Positions 36,286 to 45,709 of a stretch of 64,000 bases of DNA are shown piece by piece. This DNA is from Prorocentrum cordatum. Its lineage: Eukaryota; Sar; Dinophyceae; Prorocentrales; Prorocentraceae. The position numbers were made by a program, and so were the translations under genes. Numbering within the stretch: position 1 is the first letter of the stretch; each line of letters begins with the position of its first letter. The notes under the pieces are model-generated. The model ran no database searches. It was given only the letters and a program-made list of their open reading frames with translations, and was not told the origin of the DNA. The stretch lies in contig CAUYUJ010000359.1 of the NCBI GenBank assembly GCA_963575745.1, positions 489,370-553,369 of the forward strand. Reading direction: 5' to 3'.

Positions 36286-36893
36286 AGCGACGGCGACGAT
36301 CTGGAGATCAACGGTCACCAGCTGGGCTCCGCGGAGGGCCAGGGCAGGCAGCTGAACGTAGTCGAGACGAAGGTGAGCATCGCGGACAGCCAGGTCAGCT
36401 CCACGGGCAAGCAGCAGAGCTTCGTGAAGCACCAGGGCAGTCCCCAGCACGCCTACGCGAAGCAGAAGAGCATCGGCGACGCGCAGTCGGTCCTGGCGCG
36501 GTGGGAGGCCGCACAAACAACCCCCAGCCGGCGCGCGCAGAGACGCGCGAGAAAGCGGCACACAGCAGCAGAGCAGGAGCGAGAGACGGACGCAAGGAAG
36601 TCTGGCTTGATCAGGATCTCCGTGAACGTGCTGGCCTACATCGTCTTCGTGGTCCTTGTAGTTTCGGCTGTTGACAAGGGGATGCAGGCCTTGCTCGGAG
36701 GGCACGAGGAAAGGACATCGTCAAGCGGTGGTCGCCCTGGCTGCTCCATCCGCGACGCTGGCCAGTGCTTAGCCGTGCTCAACACCGAAGCGCAGCAGGA
36801 AGGGAGGCCAGGGCCCAGACAGCACAGAAGAGGTCCACCGCCGACATCATCGTGGAGGCGGAGGTTGACACGTGCCTGGTGGACACGATATAG
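35321..36893 (+). CDS. coiled-coil, poly-Q, single-membrane-segment protein, with two apparent frame switches
   Basis: The start is the first ATG after the spliced-leader relic, giving a 71-nt leader. An Ala/Leu-rich N-terminal region (35,321 to about 35,680) is followed by a charged coiled coil (about 35,790-36,165; phrases such as REQEQLVQQLN and LEVQHLAHTVAEQ). Next come a run of 19 Gln, a polar linker, a basic stretch, one hydrophobic segment (about 36,610-36,690, NVLAYIVFVVLVVSA) and a basic tail ending DTCLVDTI at a TAG at 36,891. Codons are strongly GC-ending, unlike the neighbouring repeats. The natural-looking reading changes frame twice, near 35,600-35,730 and near 36,690-36,720, each in the sense of one lost base. 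This could be assembly error, retrocopy decay or unrecognised small introns. I recognise no named family. A membrane-anchored tether or scaffold is a guess. Confidence 0.7.
36229..36285 (+). repeat. CAG run encoding poly-glutamine
   Basis: Nineteen Gln codons, CAG except for one CAA. The run lies in frame between the coiled coil and the polar linker of the gene above. Confidence 0.95.
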
Positions 36894-36954
36894 TCCCCGT
36901 GGTGCTGGGCACGGGGCCGAGCGGCAGCACGGGTCAGCCTGCCCTCGGTCCCCA

Positions 36955-37340
36955 GCCTGGCGAGGGGTAAGGCCACCACGAACCCCAGCGTGGCGAGGGG
37001 TTAGGCCACAGCGAACCCCAGCGTGGCGAGGGGTTAGGCCACAGCATGCCCCAGCGCGGTGAGGGGTTAGACCGCAGAAACCCCCAGCGTGGCGAGGGGT
37101 TAGGCCACAGCGAACCCCAGCGTGGCGAGGGGTTAGGCCACAGCAGGCCCCAGCGCGGCGAGGGGTTAGGCAGCACCGCACCCCTGCGCGGCCACTGCGG
37201 TCCCTGGCGTGGCGAGGGGCTAGGCCACAGCGGACCCCAGCGTGGCGAGGGGTTAGACCACCACGGACCCCAGCGCGGTGAGGGGTTAGACCGCAGCAGC
37301 CCCCTGCGTGGCGAGGGGTTCGGCCACGGAGTGCCGCCAG
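36955..37340 (+). repeat. 33-bp minisatellite downstream of the coiled-coil gene
   Basis: About 11 units of gcgtggcgaggggttagg plus a variable ccac/agcgaacccca part. Since 33 is a multiple of three, several frames show 11-residue repeats on both strands. I see no reason to call any of them. It begins about 60 bp after the TAG. Confidence 0.9.
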
Positions 37341-37457
37341 AGAGGATGCGCGCTGAGGCCGCTGGCCCACCCTGCCGCGAGCGTGCTGTTAGCGCGCTCG
37401 GCCAGGGTGCCGAAACCAGTGGCACCCACGTGCATGCCAGAGCACGCGTGTTTTAAG

Positions 37458-37740
37458 CTCCTCCTCCTCCTCCTCCTCCTCCTCCTCGCCCTCCCCCTCC
37501 TCCTCCTCCTCCTCCTCCTTCTCCTCCTCCTCCTCCTCATCATCACCCTCCCGCCTCCTCCTCCCTCCTCCTCCCTCCTCCTCCTCCTCCTCCTCCTCCT
37601 CCTCCTCCTCCTCGTCCTCGTCCTCGTCCTCGTCCTCCTCCTCCTCGTCGTCCTCCTCCCTCCTCCTCCGCCTCCCCCTCCCTCCTCCTCCTCCTCCTCC
37701 TCCTCCTCCTCCTCCTCCTCCTCCTCCTCCTCCTCCTCCG
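37458..37740. repeat. CTC trinucleotide tract, about 280 bp
   Basis: ctc repeats with tcg and ccg interruptions. Non-coding. Confidence 0.95.
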
Positions 37741-37854
37741 CGATCCTCGGACTTCGTCTCCTCGGCATGGCGCAGGTGGGCTCCTCCTTCCTGCATTGGG
37801 TGCTCGTGAAGGGCCCCATGGAGCCCAAGAGCAGTGAAAAACGACCGGAGGCGG

Positions 37855-38065
37855 ATGCCCGGGTGCCTGGGTGCCCGGGTGACGGGTGCCTTGTGCCCGG
37901 GTGGGTGCCCGGGTGCCGGGTGCTCGGGTGCCCGGTCCCCTGTAGCCCTATAGCCTTATAGCCCTATATCCCTATCGCCCTATAGCCCTATAACCCATAT
38001 AGCCATATAGCCCGTATAGCGCCCAAGAGCCCATATAGCCCTGTAGCCCCATAGCCCTACAGCCT
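37855..38065. repeat. two short minisatellites (gggtgcc and tatagccc)
   Basis: A gggtgcc/cgggtgcc stretch is followed by repeated atagccct/tatagccc units of about 8 bp up to 38,065. Confidence 0.85.
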
Positions 38066-38289
38066 TAAAAAGATTATGAGTGGGGCTTGTCTCTGGTATC
38101 ATTCTGCTTATGTCATTGTTTGTTCCCCTATTCTCGGATTTGGCGCGCGGTCGCCAAATCCATGGATCGGGGGAGGTGCCCTCCCCAAAATGCGGCCGGT
38201 GCCGCCTCGCTCGGCAGCGGAAACCCGCGATTGCCCGTGGAAACGGGACCCGTTGCTAATCCACGCCCCCTTGATCCATGTCTGCGATC

Positions 38290-38550
38290 GCCTGATCCCC
38301 AGGTGGTCCCGGCTTGTCCGATCGGGTCGGGCGAAAGGGGGGATAGCAAAGGAGGGGTTTGAGAATCAGCTCACGTAGCTGCTTTTCCCGGCGCCTCCCG
38401 ACGCAGGAGGCGGCTTTTTCTCGTGGAATGGGCCCCTCGGTGGGCCCGAAACCAGCTGCATGCAGCAAATTTCGTAACCCCCCCTTTCCCAATCCCCGCC
38501 TTTCGTCCGGCCCGATCCGAGCAGGCCCCCCGAGTCGCCCGGGGCCCTCT
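38290..38550. mobile_element. TIR element with long arms
   Basis: The left arm (about 38,290-38,365: ccgatcgggtcgggcg, aaaggggggatagc) pairs with the right arm (about 38,475-38,550: tttcccaatccccgcc, tttcgtccggcccgatc) over roughly 70 bp with mismatches. The middle holds smaller palindromes, gcgcctccc/ggaggcggc. No protein is encoded. Confidence 0.6.
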
Positions 38551-38928
38551 CAGCAGCCCAACGCAGGGGCGCGGAGCGCTCCAGGGGCGCCGCGGAGGCG
38601 ACGCGAGGGTGTCGGGACCGCCCTGGGCTGCTCGACGGGCCTGTGCAAGCCCGCTTGGGACTACCGCGCTGCAAGGAGGAGCGCTGAACAAGGAATGGGG
38701 AGGCGTTCCTGGCCACGGCGAGCCTCGGCCACGAGCAGGTTCCACGACCTGCATCTGGGGGGCGGCCGTCAACTCCTGAGCCCCTCCTGAGCCCCTCCTG
38801 AGCCCCTCCTGAGCCACAAGAGCTCCTTGTAGTTCAGCGTATCGGCTGTACCTGGGGGGGGGCTTTCCGTGCGCAGCCCGAAGCCTTACCAGACGCGTTT
38901 CTCCCATGACCCCGCCTTCCCTTCTTAG

Positions 38929-39103
38929 AGGCCTCCTAGATAGGGTCCGAGGAGATTGGGTCAGAAGATCGCGCCGCATCGCCGATGCATCGGCGAAATC
39001 GGCGTGTAGAAATTCGGGCTCAAGTTAAACCGCATCGCCGATGAATCGGCGATGCGGCGCGATCTTCTGACCCAAACTACTCAGACCCCATTGAGGAGGC
39101 CTA
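38929..39103. mobile_element. TIR element family 2, complete copy
   Basis: A 175-bp element whose halves are inverted copies over about 65 bp. The left arm reads aggcctcctagatagggtc, then gattgggtcagaagatc, then gccgcatcgccgatg; the right arm mirrors this. Incomplete copies lie exactly beside exons of the cysteine-rich gene at 46,715-46,757 and 54,541-54,593. Confidence 0.8.
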
Positions 39104-39328
39104 GAGTTACTGGACCCGTCCCAGACATGCGACGTCCTGAATTTTTCAATACGCCGTCCCCGCAAGTCCTTCCCCGGGACGGGTTTGGCATCCTGAGTTT
39201 TCCCTTGACGGTCCCGGGGCCCAGTATAAGGGCCCCCGTGGGCCAAACATGGCCAGACACCTGCAATCCTGTTTTTTTTGGCGACGCGAGCACGTCTGGG
39301 TTTCCCCATAAACTCGGGCGGGTGGTAA

Positions 39329-39412
39329 TAGGGGGTGACCCACATGGGGGGTGAAGAGCAACGCCCTCAAAGGGGCTCTTCTCTTCACCCCCTTTTTGGG
39401 TCACCCCCCGTT
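39329..39412. mobile_element. small inverted-repeat element
   Basis: gggggtgacccacatgggg with gggtgaagag pairs with ctcttcaccccc and gggtcacccccc around a short centre. It is about 84 bp and non-coding. Confidence 0.7.
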
Positions 39413-39429
39413 GTGGAGGACAATGATAT

Positions 39430-39485
39430 GGGTGAGGGGGGGACTGGCATAGGGGGGGATGCATCGACCTGGAATCGGCGATAGG
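39430..39485. mobile_element. TIR element family 3, one end
   Basis: ggggactggcatagggg followed by gatgcatcgacctgg and aatcggcgatag matches the left end of the complete copy at 59,585-59,765. Confidence 0.65.
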
Positions 39486-39599
39486 GGAAAAACCGCTCTC
39501 TGGGAAAAGGATTACTTCTCCGGGAAAAAGGTTACTTCTCCAGGTGAAAGTAGCAAAATGCCGGGTCGGTTACTTCTCCGGATGAGAGCCTTAAAGGTG

Positions 39600-39865
39600 T
39601 TCCACCGGCCCCAAACAACCACCCCAAATGCCAACAGCAAAACACTAAAAACCAAACACCAAACACCAAATCCCAAACCCCAAACACCCAACAAACATAC
39701 CTCAAACCTCAAATCCCAAACCCCAAACACCAGACACCAGGCACCAGACACCAAAACCCCAAACCCCCAACTCTAGACACCAAAACCCAAACACCAAACC
39801 CCAAACCCCAAACGCCGAACACCAAACCCCACACACTACCAAACCCAACACCCCAAACCCCAAGC
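39600..39865. repeat. A/C-rich degenerate repeat (ccaaacaccaaac)
   Basis: Imperfect units of about 7-14 bp based on ccaaacacc and cccaaacccc. It resembles telomeric sequence superficially but lacks a fixed register, so I do not call a telomere. Between it and the CTA tract (39,866-40,362) lie purine-rich aggagg sequence and a short relic of the G-rich repeat (40,110-40,270), and no gene. Confidence 0.8.
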
Positions 39866-40361
39866 AGAACGATGACGGTGAGGAGGAGGAGCAGCAGCAG
39901 CAGGAGGAGAAGATGAGGAGAAGGCTTGAGGGGAAGGAGAGTTTAGAGGAAACTGAGGGGCAATAAGGAGGAGGGGGAGGAGGAGCATGGAGGATACTAA
40001 GGAGGAGGAGGTGAAGGAGGAAGAGGAGAACTATGATAAATGAAGAGGGTGGTGTTGATGATGATGTGGTGGTGATGAGGAAAGGAACGCGTGCCATGGT
40101 AATGGCGAGGCTGATGATTGCCATGGTGGTCGGGAGTCCTCGGGCACTCTTGGGCGCATATTGGGCCGTTTGGGGGGCCATCTTGGGGTCACCTTTGGGG
40201 CCTCTCGCCCAATCTAGGGGCGATATGTTGGGCCTCTCGGGCACTGTTAGGGCCGATAAGGCGAACGTGATAAACATCAACACTTATCAAGGTTCGGAAC
40301 GATCTTTGCCTCTTGTGGACCTCTTTGAGCCCTACGACTACAAAGGCTAATCCTCACAGTT

Positions 40362-40362
<1 letters not shown>

Positions 40363-40400
<38 letters not shown>

Positions 40401-40428
40401 CTACTCCTACTCCTACTACTACTACTGA

Positions 40429-40492
<64 letters not shown>

Positions 40493-40516
40493 ACTACTAC
40501 TACTACTACGACTACG

Positions 40517-40566
<50 letters not shown>

Positions 40567-40591
40567 AACTATGACTACTACTACGACTACG

Positions 40592-40625
<34 letters not shown>

Positions 40626-40777
40626 GTACTACTACTATGACTACTACTACGACTAGTACCACTACCACTTCTACTACTACTACTACCACTCCTACTACAA
40701 CTACGGCCACTACTACTACGACGACGACGACGACTACTACTACTACTACTACTACTACGGCTAAAAAAACAACTACG

Positions 40778-40809
<32 letters not shown>

Positions 40810-41126
40810 GACGACTACTACTACTACTACTACTACGACTACTCGACTACTACGACGACTACTACTACTACTACCACTACTACTACCACGACGACTACTA
40901 CTACTGCCTCTACTACTACTACTACTATTATTACTACTACTACTACTACTATTACTACTTCTGCTACCACTACTACTGCCACTGCCGAGGTCATTACTAC
41001 TACTACTCCTATCACTACGGCTACTACTACTCCCACTACTACTCTGATCAAAACCGCTACGTAAACTATTCCTACTACTACTGCTACATGTACCACTACT
41101 CTTACACTTACTCTTACTCTGAATCT

Positions 41127-41159
<33 letters not shown>

Positions 41160-41479
41160 GGCTTCTGTTATTGCTCCTACTAACACTACTACAACCTCTA
41201 CTACTATGACTACTACTACTACTAATACTAATACTACCACTACGACTACCAATACTACCACCACCACCACCAGCTCTACTACTACTACTACTACTACTGC
41301 TACTACTAGTGCTACTACTACTACTACTGCTACTACTACTACGGCAACTACGACTACTCTACTGCTACTACTACTTCTGCTACTTCTGCTACTACTACTA
41401 CTACTACTACTACTACTATTACTATACTATTACTACTACTACTACTACTACTGCTACTACTACTACTACTACGACTACG

Positions 41480-41511
<32 letters not shown>

Positions 41512-41523
41512 AACTACTACTAC

Positions 41524-41557
<34 letters not shown>

Positions 41558-41678
41558 GACTGGGGATACTACCACCACCACCCACTACTGATGCATCAGG
41601 ATTGCTAGCACTACTACTGCTGTTACCACTACGGTTGCTTCGCTACGACTACTACTACTACTACTACTACAACTACTA

Positions 41679-41721
<43 letters not shown>

Positions 41722-41869
41722 GACTACTACAATACTGCTACTACGATTACTACCTCTACTACAGTTACTACCAGGATTACTGCTGCTACGCCTACGACTA
41801 CGACTACGAACACGACTACGACTACGACTAAGACTTCTACGACTACGACTACGACTACGACAATGACTG

Positions 41870-41915
<46 letters not shown>

Positions 41916-42002
41916 AAATACTACTACACATACTACAATTACTACTACGACTACTACTACGACTACTACGACGACGACGACGACTACTACTACTACTATT
42001 AT

Positions 42003-42049
<47 letters not shown>

Positions 42050-42052
42050 AAA
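40363..42052. repeat. CTA/CGA/CCA trinucleotide tract, 1.7 kb
   Basis: An almost unbroken trinucleotide-register tract dominated by cta, with cga and cca variants and blocks where the phase changes. It generates poly-Thr, poly-Tyr, poly-Leu and poly-Val open frames of up to 297 codons, none credible as genes. Confidence 0.95.
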
Positions 42053-42102
42053 CTGCTGCTGGTCCTACTACGGCGACTGATTCGTCACATCAAAAATAAT
42101 TA

Positions 42103-42339
42103 TCAGGAAGAGTTCGTTCTCTGGGCAGCCGCAGCTGCCGTGGTGCGAAATCCTGTGCCTCTTTGAAGGACCGCATTTAGGTATGAGAAAGTGACATTGG
42201 GCAAACTGTTGACGATCCCTGACAGGTTCTCACCCGGAGAAATAACTCTTCTGCCAGAATCATCTAAATCCCATAAGGATCCAGAAGTCCCCGCGGAAAC
42301 TAACCCTTTTCGAGAACGAACTATTTGAACTGAGGACAA
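42103..42339 (-). CDS. unrecognised open frame, 78 codons, possible exon or element interior
   Basis: The minus-strand frame has a balanced composition (for example LWDLDDSGRRVISPGEN and LPNVTFSYLNAVLQ), unlike the surrounding low-complexity DNA. It lies between the CTA tract and a family 3 element. However, gttcgttctc near 42,116 and its complement gagaacgaac near 42,315 suggest the stretch may itself be a TIR element of about 210 bp. No family is recognised. Confidence 0.2.
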   Translation of the reverse strand: MSSVQIVRSRKGLVSAGTSGSLWDLDDSGRRVISPGENLSGIVNSLPNVTFSYLNAVLQRGTGFRTTAAAAAQRTNSS

Positions 42340-42505
42340 ACCTCTCGCATCAGCGATACATCGCCGATAGATCGGCGACAGGCTTCCGATAGTGAATCTG
42401 CACCTTCATAAGCAGGTTGGGGCTATGGGGCCCCTATCGGCGATCAATGGGCGATTGGGGGTCGATGCGTCCCCCCCCTGATTATGCCTATCCCCCCCCA
42501 GTGTT
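42340..42505. mobile_element. TIR element family 3, copy 2
   Basis: Shares cgatacatcgccgatagatc, a cttccgatagt joint, ggttggggctatgg, cctatcggcgatcaat and gggggtcgatgcgtccc with the copy at 59,585-59,765. The left end is eroded. Confidence 0.75.
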
Positions 42506-42744
42506 GCCCCCGACCTTGCCACCCGCCCGAAGGACCTCACCTCGCCTCCCTCATGCTGGTGTCCTCCACACACAACGTCCCGCCGCGCTGCGGGGGCGCC
42601 GTGCCGGCCCGCGTGCGCCGCGGCGGGCGCGGTGCACAGGGGCCCGTACTCGGGCGCCCTCAGCGGAAGCGTTCGGAGCAGGACCGCACGCAGGACCCCA
42701 GGGTCCGCTCCCCGTGCTGCCTGCCGCGGGCGGCGAGCTCGGAG

Positions 42745-42953
42745 TCGACGGCGAGCGAGGGAGGGGGAAGCGAGAGGGAGAAGGCCCTCTCAGAAGGCGG
42801 CGGGGCTGCTCAGAAGCCCCCGCGCCTTCCGAGAAGCGTTCTTGGTCCTCGGGGAAGGCTTCGAACACTTCTCAGAAGACTGGGGGACTTCCGAACCTTC
42901 CGAGAAGGCCTTCTCCTTCGCACTACCCCCGCTCGCTCGCCGCCGACAGAGGC
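42745..42953. mobile_element. TIR element family 1, complete copy
   Basis: The left arm (gcgagcgagggagggg, then gagaaggccctctcag) and right arm (gagaaggccttctcc, then ccgctcgctcgccgcc) are inverted copies over about 60 bp. The middle holds further ctcagaag palindromes. Flanking sequence on both sides (42,506-42,744 and 42,954-43,483) is GC-rich with no convincing gene. Confidence 0.75.
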
Positions 42954-43516
42954 CCAAACCAGGATGAATAGACAATCGCAAGGTAAACGTTTTCTTGTTC
43001 GGCTTTCGACAGTGGGCGGAGGCAGGGGGGGGAGGGGGGGCTCTGCCTCCGGACCTCTGCTTAGCGCGACTGTTTGCAACAGTGCGTCCTATGGGGGCGA
43101 CTCCACCTGGACGTCAAAAAACAGCCAAGATCTACTCCATGGTGGGGGGGAGGGGCGGAGCCAGGGGCCGCGCCGGCAAAACAAAGAATAAGAAAACGAT
43201 CACAAGGCAACGCAACGGAAGTCAAAGCACTCGTTGCTTTATCGGCGCACTGGCCAAGGCCCTTGGCTCCAACAAAAATTGGAGCGGGTGATTGTTGCCC
43301 GTTTTCGGCATCCGGGAGCCCTCGCGGGGCCTCGGGAGCGTCCACAAAACGGCGCCCGAGGCGAAAGACTGGCCCGAAGGAGGTGGCCCAGGCCTCCGGG
43401 GCTCACGCATCGACAAATTTTTGGAGCAGCTCGAGGTCTGGGAACTCCCAGGCGCCCTGATGTTATGCCTCCTGGAGTCTCGTCTAGGGGAACAATAGAT
43501 AAACATATAAAAACTC

Positions 43517-43640
43517 GGCGGTCCGCGCGGATTTCTCGGATCGGCGCTGGACCCCCTCTCTGGCGCGCGGAGCGCGCCCAGGGCGGCTCCGGAGGCGCCG
43601 CCAGGGGGGCCCAGCGCCGATCTGAGAAAACCGAGAGGAT
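43517..43640. mobile_element. foldback element gcgcgcggagcgcgcc, copy 1
   Basis: tttctcggatcggcgctgg pairs with ccagcgccgatctgagaaa. Inside are the palindromes gcgcgcggagcgcgcc and ggctccggaggcgcc. Copies at 45,364-45,505 and 54,805-54,925 lie in introns of the cysteine-rich gene. Confidence 0.7.
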
Positions 43641-43664
43641 GTGAACCAAAAGCTTTTTTAAAAA

Positions 43665-44232
43665 TTGAGTCGGTGACCAGGTGACCGGGTGACCCGGTAG
43701 CGTGGGTCAGGTGACTGGCCCGGTGACCTGGTGACCCGGTGACCCCGCAGTGTGGGTCAATTGACCCGGTGACCCAGTGACCCGGCAGGTGACCCGGCGG
43801 CGTGGGTCAATTGACCTGGTGACCCAATGACCCGGCGGTGTGGGTCAATTGACCCGGTGACCCCGCGTTGTGGGCAAACAAACCGGTGAACCAATGACCC
43901 GGTGACCTGGCGGCGTGCGTCAATGACCCAGTGACCCGGTGACCCAGCAGTGTGGGTCAATTGACCTGCATGGTGACCGGTGACCTGGCGGTGTGGGTCA
44001 ATTGGCCCGGTGACCACTGCAGTGACCTGGTGACCTGGCGGTATGGGTCAATTGGCTCGGTGGCCCGGTGACCGGTGAGCTGGCGGTGTGGGTCGGTTGA
44101 CCCGTGACCCGGTAACCCGGCGGTGTGGGTCAGATGATCCGGTGACCCAAAGACACGGTGACCTGGCCGCGTGCGTCAGGTGACCCGGTGACCCGGCGGT
44201 GTGGGTCAGTTGACCCAGTGACCCAGTGACTC
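43665..44232. repeat. ggtgacccggtgacc minisatellite
   Basis: Units of about 40-65 bp made of ggtgacc/ggtgacccgg blocks and a ggcggtgtgggtcaattg block. Spacing is irregular, and it is non-coding. From 44,336 to 44,756 I see GC-rich sequence without a supported gene. Confidence 0.9.
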
Positions 44233-44756
44233 AATTTGAAAAGACTTCTGGTTCGGAGGCTTCCAGGAATCTGCGCGGACCCCCGAAATGTTTGTATATG
44301 TTTATGTTATTGTTTGTTCCCCTATTCTCATCGCCAAAGCCAGGCCCGTCTCGAAAAACGTGTCGGGACGGCCCGTTTGAAGATTGGGGACGGCCAAGAG
44401 TGGGGCGTCCAAGAGGGGGGTGGGCGCAAATCATGGCTGGCGGCATGTGCGCGGCCCAGGGGGGGGGCCGTGGACGTATTGAAATAAGAAGAGGCGCCGT
44501 GAAATCTGGGGAGATATCATGGCCCCCGCGATGATATCCTCACCCCCCTGGTCATCACCCCCCTCTTGGCCGCTCCCGAGAAGAGTGCGGGGGCCGAGTC
44601 GGAGCGGCCTTGGGCTGGGCGGGGCAGAGTGCCTCCGTGCCCGCGCCCTCGCCGTCGGGGACCCCGTTGATGCGCCGCCGCATGTTAGGAGGTAGCTACT
44701 AGGAGGCCTTCGCTGGAAGGATTAGGGAGAATCCAGCCCTGTTGGGGGACTGCTAC

Positions 44757-44845
44757 GCCGGATTAAGCCGCGGAAGAAGCGGGATTAAGCCTGATTAAGC
44801 GGGATCAAACCGGATTCAGAGGGATCAAGCTGGATTAAGCCGACT
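44757..44845. repeat. short ggattaag repeat
   Basis: Repeated ggattaagcc/gggatcaaaccgg units of about 20 bp, near the inferred 3' region of the cysteine-rich gene. Confidence 0.7.
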
Positions 44846-44978
44846 TCGGACCAGTGCAAAATCAGAATTTTACCCCCCAGGAATTGCATCCGAACGCATG
44901 ACTGCGCGTGTGGCGCGGGGCATCTCCGCGGAACAAAGGCGCCCTGCATCCGCGAGGTCGCGGCCCGGGGGGCTTGGC

Positions 44979-45091
44979 TTAGGTCGGGCATGTCCCCTAC
45001 GGGCAGATGGTAAAAAAATGGAAACATCGTACCCATACTATTTTGTACTATTTTTGAATATTCCTCCAGATGACGGACGTGCCCGACTTCA
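44979..45091 (-). mobile_element. TIR element family 4 (introner-like), with 8-bp target duplication
   Basis: A 113-bp element with 17-bp inverted ends, ttaggtcgggcatgtcc on the left and the complement tgaagtcgggcacgtcc on the right. Both sides carry the perfect 8-bp direct repeat ggcttggc (44,971-44,978 and 45,092-45,099). On the minus strand it interrupts reading that looks like exon. Its interior, with catcgtacccatactatt then tttttgaatatt, recurs at 56,416-56,569 and, without the right end, around 59,415-59,465. The size, TIRs, 8-bp duplication and gene location fit the introner elements known from dinoflagellates and other algae. Which AG/GT or GC sites would be used is unclear. Confidence 0.75.
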
Positions 45092-45099
45092 GGCTTGGC

Positions 45100-45309
45100 C
45101 CGCGACACCGTGGACACGTTTTTTTTGCCCACGAGCCTGGAGTTCGTGTCGGTCTTGTGGCAGTGGGCCTGGCGGCAATCCAATCGGCCCGTCGGCTTGT
45201 GGACGTAGTCGCCAGACAGCTTGATGAAATAGCTCGTGGCGATATTCTCTATCTTCTGCACGGCCGCCTCCCAATTTGCCATGAAATTGACCTCGCTCCC
45301 GTACATGTC
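45100..45309 (-). CDS. cysteine-rich gene, exon G
   Basis: Seventy codons on the minus strand after the acceptor caaaaccag at 45,310-45,318. The translation starts DMYGSEVNFMANWEAAVQK and ends ...VSTVSRAK, with two Cys/His pairs in DCRQAHCHK. The composition is that of a normal soluble protein. The upstream intron (about 45,310-45,709) contains a TA tract, a foldback element and a family 5 TIR element. The exon start is in phase 0, which fits the end chosen for exon F if a GA donor is used there. Downstream the reading runs into the family 4 element. If that element is removed precisely, the frame continues for about 35 codons to a gtaaaa donor-like site near 44,870. Confidence 0.6.
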
Positions 45310-45316
45310 CTGGTTT

Positions 45317-45352
<36 letters not shown>

Positions 45353-45363
45353 ACACGAACATA

Positions 45364-45505
45364 ACCGTGTGGCGCTCCGCGCGGACTTCTTGGAACCGCG
45401 CCGGGCCCCCCTCCCGGGCGCGCGGAGCGCGCCATGCAGGAGCCGCGCTGGAGGCGCCACCCCTGGCGCGGATCCCAGAAATCCGCCCGGAGCACCAAAA
45501 GTTTA
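45364..45505. mobile_element. foldback element gcgcgcggagcgcgcc, copy 2
   Basis: ctccgcgcggacttcttgg at the left is mirrored by ccagaaatccgcccggag at the right, with the gcgcgcggagcgcgcc palindrome inside. It lies in the intron between exons F and G. Confidence 0.65.
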
Positions 45506-45528
45506 TGTTTCTGCCGCTTTTTCTTCTT

Positions 45529-45699
45529 TCGGCGGTGGACAAACCTCCCTCTAGTAAACCACCCTTTCGTGAAAACGGCCCCGTACCGAAACCGACGGAC
45601 CCGGACCCGCAAAAATGACGGCCGCGACGCCCCCTCGCGAACCGAAAACAGCCGATTCGCTAATCGACGCGTCAGGGTAGGAGGTCTATCAACCTCCGA
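45529..45699. mobile_element. TIR element family 5, copy 1, at an exon edge
   Basis: A 171-bp element beginning tcggcggtggacaaacctc and ending with the approximate complement of tcggaggttgatagacctc. The copy at 56,907-57,077 shares the whole interior (aaaacggc, gacccgcaaaaatg, gcgaaccgaaaac, attcgctaatcgacg). It is flanked by ttcttc on both sides, a possible target duplication. On the minus strand it starts about 10 bp after the end chosen for exon F, so it makes up the 5' part of that intron. Confidence 0.75.
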
Positions 45700-45709
45700 T
45701 TCTTCGGTC

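Larger units (their letters stand above)
43484..44335. mobile_element. possible composite element between inverted ggggaacaa ends
   Basis: The left end, ctaggggaacaatag with ataaacatata, is the approximate inverse of the right end, tatatgtttatg with attgtttgttccccta. The right-end motif also occurs at 38,108-38,136. Between the ends lie a foldback element and a ggtgacc minisatellite. The pairing is plain, but whether it once moved as a unit is unknown. Confidence 0.4.

Noticed and set aside
39600-39865. Telomere-like ccccaaac sequence
   Set aside because: No constant unit or register. Flanked on both sides by ordinary interspersed repeats.
40313-42099. Poly-Thr, poly-Tyr and poly-Val open frames of up to 297 codons
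   Set aside because: Direct consequence of the CTA-type tract.
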